A stretch of 12,442 nucleotides of DNA from an uncultured Pseudomonas sp. GTDB lineage: Bacteria; Pseudomonadota; Gammaproteobacteria; Pseudomonadales; Pseudomonadaceae. The position numbers and the translations under genes are program-made. Shown piece by piece: positions 6,113-11,867 of the stretch. Below the pieces are notes generated by a model. The model was given only the letters and a program-made list of their open reading frames with translations. It made no database searches and was not told the DNA's origin. Each line of letters begins with the position of its first letter. The first letter of the stretch is position 1. The stretch is taken from contig NZ_CAMPHN010000127.1 in NCBI RefSeq assembly GCF_946885885.1, positions 1 through 12,442 on the forward strand. Direction: 5' to 3'.

Positions 6113-7285
6113 ATGGCCTTCTCCGAACGCGTCGCCCGCCTGAAAAGCTCCTTGATCCGTGAAATCCTCGCCGCGGCGCAGCGTCCGGAGGTGATGTCCT
6201 TCGCTGGCGGCTTGCCCGCCGAGCCGATGCTGCCCAAGGTCGAGTGGACGGATATGCCGGTGAGCATGGGCCAGTACGGCATGAGCGAAGGCGAGCCGGA
6301 ATTGCGCGAAGCCATAGCCGCCGAGGCGCGTGCCCTGGGCGTGCCCTGCGAGGCCAGTCAGGTGTTGATCGTCAGCGGCTCGCAGCAGACCCTGGACCTG
6401 GCCAGCAAACTGTTTATTGATCCGGGTACCGAAGTGTTGCTCGAAGCCCCGACCTACCTGGCCGCGTTGCAAGCCTTTCAGTTGTTCGGCGCCGACTGCA
6501 TCGCCGTGCCACAAGAGGCCGATGGTCCGCAGATCGACGCCCTGCGCCAGCGCCTGGAGAACCATAAGCCGGCCTTCGCCTACCTGATCCCGACCTTCCA
6601 GAATCCGTCGGCGGTGCGCTACAGCGAGGCCAAGCGCGACGCCGTGGCGGCGCTGCTCGACGAGTTCGGCGTGACCCTGATCGAGGACGAACCTTACCGC
6701 GAGCTGGTGTTCGACGAGGGCAGCGCCACACCTATCGTCAGCCGCCTGCAAAAGGCCAGTTGGATCTACACCGGCACCGTGTCCAAGACCCTGCTGCCGG
6801 GCCTGCGTGTCGGTTATTTGATCGCCACGCCTGATCTGTTCCCCTATCTGCTGCGCCTCAAACAATCGGCGGATCTGCACACCAACCGCATCGGCCAGTG
6901 GCAGGCGCTGCAGTGGCTGGGCAGCGAGCAGTACCGTAATCACCTGGCCGAGCTACGCGGCTTCTACCGGGTCCGCCGCGACGCCATGCAGGCCGTGTTG
7001 CAGGAGCATTTCAGCGATCTGGCCGATTGGCAGATCCCTCAGGGCGGATTGTTCTTCTGGCTGACCCTCAAGCAGCCGCTGGACACCCGCACGCTGCTCA
7101 AGCCGGCGCTGGCGCGGAACGTCGCCTTTATGCCGGGCGAGCCATTTTTTATCGACCCGGACCAACATCCGGGGCATTTGCGGCTTAACTTCAGTCACGT
7201 CGCGCCCGAGCGTTTGGGCGAAGGCCTCAAGCGTCTGGCCGAGGTGATCCGTCAGGCCCAGGCTAACCCAGCGTCGGTAGTGTAG
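6113..7285 (+). CDS. PLP-dependent aminotransferase, fold type I (2-aminoadipate/aromatic aminotransferase-like)
   Basis: The product is a cytoplasmic aminotransferase of 390 residues in the class I/II group that includes LysN/2-aminoadipate transaminases and the catalytic-like domain of MocR regulators. Visible features are SGSQQTLDL (88-96, phosphate-binding loop), Tyr115, Asn164 in QNPSAVRY, Asp192 in EDEPYREL (pairs with the PLP nitrogen), Lys225 in TGTVSKTLLPGLRVGY (Schiff-base lysine) and Arg357 in HLRLNF (substrate carboxylate). The set is complete, so the enzyme is probably active. ATG at 6113 is chosen because GGTGA at 6103-6107 precedes it. A TTG at 6074 is in frame but lies inside the operator palindrome. 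There is no N-terminal GntR domain, unlike MocR proteins. The amino-donor substrate is not determined. The divergent MarR-type regulator probably controls it. Confidence 0.92.
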   Translation: MAFSERVARLKSSLIREILAAAQRPEVMSFAGGLPAEPMLPKVEWTDMPVSMGQYGMSEGEPELREAIAAEARALGVPCEASQVLIVSGSQQTLDLASKLFIDPGTEVLLEAPTYLAALQAFQLFGADCIAVPQEADGPQIDALRQRLENHKPAFAYLIPTFQNPSAVRYSEAKRDAVAALLDEFGVTLIEDEPYRELVFDEGSATPIVSRLQKASWIYTGTVSKTLLPGLRVGYLIATPDLFPYLLRLKQSADLHTNRIGQWQALQWLGSEQYRNHLAELRGFYRVRRDAMQAVLQEHFSDLADWQIPQGGLFFWLTLKQPLDTRTLLKPALARNVAFMPGEPFFIDPDQHPGHLRLNFSHVAPERLGEGLKRLAEVIRQAQANPASVV

Positions 7286-7304
7286 GCGTCCCCCTGGCTC
7301 CTAC
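7282..7304. repeat. Degenerate REP remnant at the aminotransferase stop
   Basis: GTAGG (7282-7286) and CCTAC (7300-7304), with CTGGCTCCTAC at 7294-7304, resemble a decayed copy of the GTAGGAGCCAGC repeat at 5434-5513. The stop codon TAG lies within the left arm. Only five bases pair exactly, so this is a weak call. Confidence 0.3.
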
Positions 7305-7348
7305 AAAGAGCAGATGTGGCATACAGAACAGGAAATACAGGAGGCAAT

Positions 7349-7951
7349 ATGTACAAGGTTTACGGCGATTACCGTTCGGGCAACTGCTACAAGGTCAAAC
7401 TGATGCTGCATTTGCTCGGCGCGGCCTATGAATGGGTGCCGATCGATATCCTCAAGGGCGATACCCAGAAAGAAGCCTTTCTGGCCAAAAACCCCAACGG
7501 CAAAATCCCGGTGCTGGAGCTGGAAGACGGTACCTGCCTGTGGGAGTCCAACGCCATTCTCAACTTCCTCGCCGACGGCACTGAGTTTCTGCCCAGCGAA
7601 CCGCGCCTGCGCACCCAGGTATTGCAGTGGCAGTTCTTCGAGCAGTACAGCCACGAGCCCTATGTCGCGGTGGCGCGCTTTATCCAGCTGTATCAGGGCC
7701 TGCCCGAGGAGCGCCGCGAGGAGTACCACGCCTGCCATGTCCGCGGCCATAAGGCGCTCAAGGTGATGGAAAAGCAGCTGCAACGCACGCCTTACCTGGT
7801 CGGCGAGCACTACTCGATCGCCGATATCGCCCTGTATGCCTACACCCATGTGGCGGACGAAGGCGGCTTCGACCTCAGCGACTACCCGGCGATCCGCGCC
7901 TGGCTGGATCGCGTTGCCAGCCATCCGCGGCATGTGACCATGCTGGGTTGA
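7349..7951 (+). CDS. Glutathione S-transferase family protein
   Basis: The product is a cytoplasmic protein of 200 residues with the two-domain GST layout. The thioredoxin-like N-domain spans about 1-77, followed by an all-helical C-domain of about 85-197. SGNCYKVKL at 10-18 supplies the likely glutathione-activating residue (Ser10, or Cys13 nearby). NPNGKIPVL (48-56) holds the cis-proline Pro54, and Glu66-Ser67 in WESNAI binds the gamma-glutamyl part of glutathione. YSIADIALYAY (155-165) contains the N-capping box with Asp159. AGGAGG at 7339-7344, 4 bases before the ATG, fixes the start. The gene lies 63 bases after the aminotransferase on the same strand and may be co-transcribed, though it has its own strong ribosome binding site. 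The substrate is unknown; detoxification of electrophiles is the usual family role. Confidence 0.92.
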   Translation: MYKVYGDYRSGNCYKVKLMLHLLGAAYEWVPIDILKGDTQKEAFLAKNPNGKIPVLELEDGTCLWESNAILNFLADGTEFLPSEPRLRTQVLQWQFFEQYSHEPYVAVARFIQLYQGLPEERREEYHACHVRGHKALKVMEKQLQRTPYLVGEHYSIADIALYAYTHVADEGGFDLSDYPAIRAWLDRVASHPRHVTMLG

Positions 7952-8025
7952 GATGAACCTGGGGCGCAATTCGGGAAGGTTATTCCGGGTTGCGCCAAGG
8001 CTTCTCCTGCCTCCCGGCCATATCT

Positions 8026-8092
8026 GTAGCCCGGATGAAATCCGGGAAGCAGTGTCGGCCATTCGATTTTCCCCGGATTGCATCCGGGCTAC
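8026..8092. repeat. REP-like inverted repeat pair (CCGGAT family), third copy
   Basis: The left element, 8026-8046, begins GTAGCCCGGATGAAATCC. The right element at 8071-8092 begins CCCCGGATTGCATCCGGG and ends in CTAC. The elements are near-exact inverted copies with about a 25-base spacer. This is the best-preserved pair of the family in the window. The gap 7952-8463 (512 bases) holds this pair, a CTCCTACAGG remnant near 8159-8168, and the ehu promoter region. I see no gene in it. Confidence 0.8.
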
Positions 8093-8357
8093 CGGGCGGC
8101 GTATGCGCCGGCTCGGTCACCTCTCGGAATCGCCACCAAGGCGGAGTGCCGCCAGGCGCTCCTACAGGCGGTGCATGCCCGGATAAGCCTCCGCGCAGTC
8201 CGGGAGCAATCGCGCAGTGCCAGCTCATGAAATGACCTTTTCGGTCCGCCCCCTTTGCTCAATTCACCGCGGCCGGATAGCCCTGGGTTCGTGCCCGATA
8301 ACCCCGTCCATTCTTCGCCTTTCAGGCCCACTTATAGCTTACGATTTGCAATAGTAG

Positions 8358-8386
8358 TTTGACATCAAAGCATTCCTGTCTAAGAC
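8358..8386 (+). promoter_or_regulatory. Candidate promoter with overlapping palindrome for the ehu operon
   Basis: TTGACA at 8359-8364 is a perfect -35 match. TAAGAC at 8381-8386 is a weak -10 after a 16-base spacer. The -35 lies inside the inverted repeat TTTGA-CA-TCAAA (8358-8369), which could be a regulator's site. A start near 8393 would give a leader of about 70 bases before ehuB. TATAGG at 8406-8411 is an alternative -10 without a clear -35. Confidence 0.45.
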
Positions 8387-8463
8387 TTTGGCCCGGTTAA
8401 CGTCGTATAGGCTGGATATTTCACCGGTCTTTTTGGAGAAGGCAGAAGAAAAAGGGGAAAAAG

Positions 8464-9333
8464 ATGCGCACCATTCATTTCAGATCAAATCTTATTGTCG
8501 GAGCCTTAACCACCGTAGTCGGTGGCCTGTTCGCAGTCAGCGCCAGTGCTATCACGCTGCAGGAAGTAAAGGAAAAAGGCTTCGTCAACGTCGCCGTGGC
8601 CAATGAAATTCCTTATGGCTTCGTCAATGCCAAGGGTGAGGCGGAAGGCGCGGGGCCGGCCGTCGCCGCGCAGGTTCTCAAGCGCATGGGCATCGACGAG
8701 GTGCAGTGGGTGGTGACTCAGTTCGGTTCGCTGATTCCAGGGCTCAAGGCCGGGCGTTTCGACATGGTGGCGGCGGAGATGGCGATCCTGCCGGAGCGCT
8801 GCAAGGCGGTGATCTACTCCGAGCCCAACACCAGCTATGGCGAAGGATTACTGGTGCAAAAGGGCAACCCCCATGATCTGCATGGCTACAAGCAGTTCGC
8901 CGAAGGCGATATGAAAGTGGCGATCATGGCCGGCGCCGACCAGCTCGAGATGCTGCAGAAGCTGGGAGTGCCCGAGGCGAACATGGTCACCATCAACAGT
9001 AATTCCGATGCCATTTCCACGGTTTCCACCGGGCGCGCTGCGGCCTATGCCTCCACCGGCCTGACCGCCAGCAATCTCGCCGAAATGAGCGAGGCGGTGA
9101 CGCTGGCCGAACCCTTCGAAGACCCGGTTATCGACGGCAGCGAAGTGCGTAGCTGGGGCGGTTTCACCTTCGCCAACGGCTCGATGGATTTCCGCGACGC
9201 TTTCAACGCCGAGCTGAGCGAATTCAAAAAAACCGAGGACTGGAAGAACATCCTGCAGCAGTACGGCTTCACTCCCGCCGATATCCAGGGCTCGTTCGCC
9301 AAAACCACCGAACAGCTGTGTAACGCCGAGTAA
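8464..9333 (+). CDS. ehuB: Ectoine/hydroxyectoine-type ABC transporter periplasmic binding protein
   Basis: The product is a 289-residue periplasmic solute-binding protein of the polar amino-acid/ectoine cluster. A Sec signal peptide spans about 1-29, with a hydrophobic core and cleavage after SASA. Family landmarks are VAVANEIPY (43-51), GSLIPGLKAGRFD (88-100), LPERC (109-113) and the C-terminal LC at 285-286. Cys113 and Cys286 are the only cysteines. Relative to my memory of Sinorhizobium meliloti EhuB, the ligand residues Glu21 and Arg85 are kept as Glu48 and Arg112. The aromatic cage Phe24/Tyr60/Phe80 becomes Tyr51/Phe87/Ala107 with identical spacing, so ligand preference may differ. AGGGGA at 8453-8458 supports the start. 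It is the first gene of the ehuBCDA operon, and an intercistronic hairpin follows it. Confidence 0.85.
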   Translation: MRTIHFRSNLIVGALTTVVGGLFAVSASAITLQEVKEKGFVNVAVANEIPYGFVNAKGEAEGAGPAVAAQVLKRMGIDEVQWVVTQFGSLIPGLKAGRFDMVAAEMAILPERCKAVIYSEPNTSYGEGLLVQKGNPHDLHGYKQFAEGDMKVAIMAGADQLEMLQKLGVPEANMVTINSNSDAISTVSTGRAAAYASTGLTASNLAEMSEAVTLAEPFEDPVIDGSEVRSWGGFTFANGSMDFRDAFNAELSEFKKTEDWKNILQQYGFTPADIQGSFAKTTEQLCNAE

Positions 9334-9341
9334 GGGTAAGC

Positions 9342-9364
9342 GGCGCCGCCTCCGTGGCGGTGCC
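9342..9364 (+). other. Intercistronic stem-loop between ehuB and ehuC
   Basis: GGCGCCGCC (9342-9350) pairs with GGCGGTGCC (9356-9364) through a 9-bp stem with one G-U pair and a 5-base loop. No T-run follows, so full termination is unlikely. A stem here commonly protects the upstream binding-protein mRNA and lowers downstream expression, giving more binding protein than permease. That role is inferred. Confidence 0.5.
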
Positions 9365-9402
9365 TCTCGCCAATTCCGCGTGCGTCTGGAGGTTCGCCGC
9401 TT

Positions 9403-10053
9403 ATGTGGGACTATCTGCCGACCCTGATGGAAGGGGCATGGGTCACCGTGCAACTGACGTTCTGGTCGACCCTGGTGGGTGCTCTCTGTTCCTTCGTGTT
9501 CGGTCTGGGCCGCCTATCCGCCAACCCGGTGCTGAAGTTCGTATCCGTCTCCTATATCGAGATTTTCCGCGGCACCTCGCTGTTGGTGCAGATGTTCTGG
9601 ATCTTCTTCGCTTTGCCCTTGCTGGGGGTGAACTTGTCGCCGCTCACGGCCGGTATTCTGGCGCTGTCGCTGAATATCGGCGCCTATGGTGCCGAAGTCG
9701 TGCGTGGCGCCGTGCAGGCCGTGCAGAAGAATCAGCTCGAAGCGGCCAAGGCGCTGAATTTCACCCCGCGCCAGACCCTGTGGCGTATCGCCTTGCCGCA
9801 AGCACTGCCGGAGATGATGCCGTCGTTCGGCAATCTGGCGGTGCAAAACCTCAAGGACACGGCGCTGGTGTCGCTGATCACTCTCAGTGACCTGGCGTTC
9901 CGCGCGGAGAACCTGCGCAACCTGACCCAGGACAGCACGACCATCTACAGCCTGACCCTGTTCATCTACTTCGGCCTGGCCCTGGTGCTGAGCGCCTTGA
10001 TGAAGCTCGTCGAGCGTTGGGTCGGACGCTGGCGCAGAGTGGGGGCTCGCTGA
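9403..10053 (+). CDS. ehuC: Ectoine/hydroxyectoine-type ABC transporter permease EhuC
   Basis: The product is a 216-residue inner-membrane permease of the His/Glu/Gln/Arg/ectoine (PAAT) family, with about five membrane segments. FRGTSLLVQMFWIFFALPLL (55-74) and SLNIGAYGAEVVRGAV (89-104) are typical of EhuC. The EAA loop, EAAKALNFTPRQTLWRIALP (113-132), is the contact surface for the ATPase. The start is supported by GGAGG at 9388-9392, 10 bases upstream. The stop overlaps the ehuD start in TGATG, indicating coupled translation and probably equal amounts of the two permeases, which should form a heterodimeric channel. The assignment to the ectoine subfamily rests on sequence resemblance and gene order; another zwitterionic compatible solute is possible. 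Confidence 0.87.
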   Translation: MWDYLPTLMEGAWVTVQLTFWSTLVGALCSFVFGLGRLSANPVLKFVSVSYIEIFRGTSLLVQMFWIFFALPLLGVNLSPLTAGILALSLNIGAYGAEVVRGAVQAVQKNQLEAAKALNFTPRQTLWRIALPQALPEMMPSFGNLAVQNLKDTALVSLITLSDLAFRAENLRNLTQDSTTIYSLTLFIYFGLALVLSALMKLVERWVGRWRRVGAR

Positions 10054-10745
10054 TGCTGTTCGGTTACCACTGGGATACCAGCTCGCCCTTGGCCTTCGCC
10101 ATCTCCATTTTGCCGATCCTGCTGCGGGGCATGATCGTCACCCTGCAAGCCGCCGCGCTGGGTTTCGTCATCGCCGCGATCCTCGGCTTGATCTTCGCCG
10201 CCTTGCGCGGCGTGCCCTCGCGGCTGGTCGCCTGGCCGACCAAGTTGATCGTCGAGTTCTTTCGCGATACGCCGCTGCTGGTGCAGCTGTACTTCCTGTA
10301 CTTCGTGCTGCCCGAATACGGCCTGCTACTGCCGGCGTTTCTGACCGGCGCGGTGGCGCTCGGTGTGCAGTACAGCGCCTATATGTCGGAGGTCTACCGG
10401 GCTGGGCTGGAAGCGGTGCCGCGCGGTCAGCGCGAAGCGGCGAGGGCGCTGAACCTGCCGCCGGCGCACACCTTTATCAAGGTTATCCTGCCGCAGGCGC
10501 TGCCGCGGATCATTCCGGCGCTGGGCAACTACCTGATCTCCATCATGAAGGATGTGCCTGTGCTGTCCGTGGTGACGGTGCTGGAGATGCTCAGCGTCGC
10601 GAAAATCATCGGCGACCGCACCTTCCAATACCTGATCCCGCTGACCATGGTCGGCGCGCTCTACCTGATATTGACCCTTCTGGCCGCTTACCTGGTACGG
10701 ACCCTGGATGTCCGCTTGCCTAAACGTGGGATACCGCTGAAATGA
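10053..10745 (+). CDS. ehuD: Ectoine/hydroxyectoine-type ABC transporter permease EhuD
   Basis: This is the second inner-membrane permease, 230 residues from the ATG at 10053, which overlaps the ehuC stop. The frame is open 36 bases further upstream, but that part lies in ehuC, and the G-rich run at 10039-10045 is placed as a ribosome binding site for 10053. [20 protein letters not shown] (69-88), [20 protein letters not shown] (106-125) and the EAA loop, [20 protein letters not shown] (128-147), are visible. Both permeases thus carry intact EAA loops. The 3' end overlaps ehuA by four bases (ATGA). It should pair with EhuC to form the transmembrane channel. Confidence 0.87.
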   Translation: MLFGYHWDTSSPLAFAISILPILLRGMIVTLQAAALGFVIAAILGLIFAALRGVPSRLVAWPTKLIVEFFRDTPLLVQLYFLYFVLPEYGLLLPAFLTGAVALGVQYSAYMSEVYRAGLEAVPRGQREAARALNLPPAHTFIKVILPQALPRIIPALGNYLISIMKDVPVLSVVTVLEMLSVAKIIGDRTFQYLIPLTMVGALYLILTLLAAYLVRTLDVRLPKRGIPLK

Positions 10746-11521
10746 CCGATACCCTGGTTCGCTTCGAGAACGTGACCAAACGCTTTGGTGATTTCACCTG
10801 CCTCGATAACCTCAATTTCGAGGTGAAACGCGGCGAGAAGGTAACCATCATCGGCCCTTCCGGTTCGGGTAAATCCACCGTGTTGCGGGTGCTGATGACC
10901 CTCGAACCGATCAATGCAGGCGTCGTCTACGTGGACGGCAAACCGCTTTGGCATGAGGAGAAGAACGGCGAGTTGGTGCCGGCCAGCGAAGCCCATCTAC
11001 GCCGGATGCGCAGTAACCTGGGCATGGTGTTCCAGCAGTTCAACCTGTTCCCGCACATGACCGTGCGGCGCAACCTCACCGAGGCGCCGGTCCGGGTGCT
11101 CGGCCTGTCCCGCAAGGAAGCCGACGAGCGCGCCGAGGAGTTGCTGGAAATGGTCGGGCTGAGCGATCAGGCCGATAAATTTCCGCCGCAACTGTCCGGC
11201 GGCCAGCAACAACGGGTCGGGATCGCCCGGGCTCTGGCCATGCGCCCGCAGATCATGTTGTTCGACGAACCGACCAGCGCCCTGGACCCGGAGTTGGTGG
11301 GCGAGGTGCTCAAGGTCATCCAGCGCCTGGCCGAGGAGCACGACCTGACCATGTTACTGGTGACCCACGAGATGGACTTCGCGCGGCGCATCTCCGATCG
11401 GGTGTGTTTCTTCGACCAGGGCGCGATCCGCGAGGAGGGTACGCCCGAGCAAATCTTCACCGAGCCGAAGAATGCCCGCACCAAGGAGTTTCTTCACGCG
11501 GTACTGCATCCGGAAGACTGA
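10742..11521 (+). CDS. ehuA: Ectoine/hydroxyectoine-type ABC transporter ATP-binding protein EhuA
   Basis: The product is a 259-residue cytoplasmic ATPase that powers the importer. All nucleotide-binding motifs are intact: Walker [10 protein letters not shown] (38-46), Q-loop VFQQFNLFP (97-105), ABC signature LSGGQQQR (151-158), Walker B IMLFDEP (171-177) with catalytic Glu176, D-loop SALD (179-182) and switch His209. The short insert [20 protein letters not shown] (71-90) before the Q-loop is typical of the polar amino-acid/ectoine subfamily. The start overlaps the ehuD stop (ATGA), so translation is coupled. It is the last gene of the operon, an ehuBCDA order, whereas rhizobial operons put ehuA first (from memory). 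The stop lies 5 bases from the stop of the convergent DUF3079-type gene, with no separate terminator between them. Confidence 0.9.
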   Translation: MTDTLVRFENVTKRFGDFTCLDNLNFEVKRGEKVTIIGPSGSGKSTVLRVLMTLEPINAGVVYVDGKPLWHEEKNGELVPASEAHLRRMRSNLGMVFQQFNLFPHMTVRRNLTEAPVRVLGLSRKEADERAEELLEMVGLSDQADKFPPQLSGGQQQRVGIARALAMRPQIMLFDEPTSALDPELVGEVLKVIQRLAEEHDLTMLLVTHEMDFARRISDRVCFFDQGAIREEGTPEQIFTEPKNARTKEFLHAVLHPED

Positions 11522-11526
11522 GGCGG

Positions 11527-11748
11527 TTACGAGCCTGCTTTTGGCTCATTCTTCGGCTTGTCGGTCGGGGCCTCCGGCTCGATGCCCCAGTCGCCGAACA
11601 GGTACCAATCATCACCGAGCATTTCGGCCGGGTGCATGGTGCGATCGGCGCCATTGCCGCAGGCCAAGGAGTCGGCCGGGCAATACCTGTCGCAACCCCA
11701 GCAGATGCGTTCGGGGTGGGGTGGGTTCAACGGGAATTTCTTAGCCAT
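11527..11748 (-). CDS. Small four-cysteine protein, DUF3079-type
   Basis: The product is a 73-residue protein of unknown function that I recognise as resembling the DUF3079 family. It starts MAKKFPLNPPHPERICWGCD and has Cys16, Cys19, Cys23 and Cys30 within 15 residues. The C-x2-C-x3-C-x6-C pattern could bind zinc or an iron-sulfur cluster, but no metal is proven. An aromatic, acidic middle (DDWYLFGDWG, 46-55) and a Pro/Lys-rich tail follow. There is no signal peptide or membrane segment, so it is likely cytoplasmic. The ribosome binding site is poor. It lies 119 bases downstream of the EAL-domain gene on the same strand, possibly in its transcript, and converges on ehuA with 5 bases between stop codons. 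Confidence 0.78.
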   Translation of the reverse strand: MAKKFPLNPPHPERICWGCDRYCPADSLACGNGADRTMHPAEMLGDDWYLFGDWGIEPEAPTDKPKNEPKAGS

Positions 11749-11867
11749 GCGGGCGCTCTGTGGATCGGATCGACGACCGCTATCAAGCTACTCGCGCGCT
11801 GGCGACAAACCCTTGATCCCGCGCAAGAAAGCCGCCTTTCCGGGCACGCTCCCAGGCACGGGGCCGC

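Noticed and set aside
6098..6943. 281-codon minus-strand frame inside the aminotransferase gene
   Set aside because: It is fully antisense to an enzyme with all catalytic residues intact, and its composition is that of a shadow frame.
7301..8083. 260-codon minus-strand frame over the GST-like gene
   Set aside because: It covers a gene with clear GST motifs and a strong ribosome binding site on the other strand, and it runs into a REP repeat.
7953..8331. Several short frames between the GST-like gene and ehuB
   Set aside because: They overlap REP elements, conflict with each other on both strands, and show no ribosome binding sites or family resemblance.
11531..11547. GAGCC-GGCTC hairpin just past the ehuA stop
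   Set aside because: The stem is only 5 bp with no T-run, and it lies inside the DUF3079-type coding region, so it is too weak to call a terminator.
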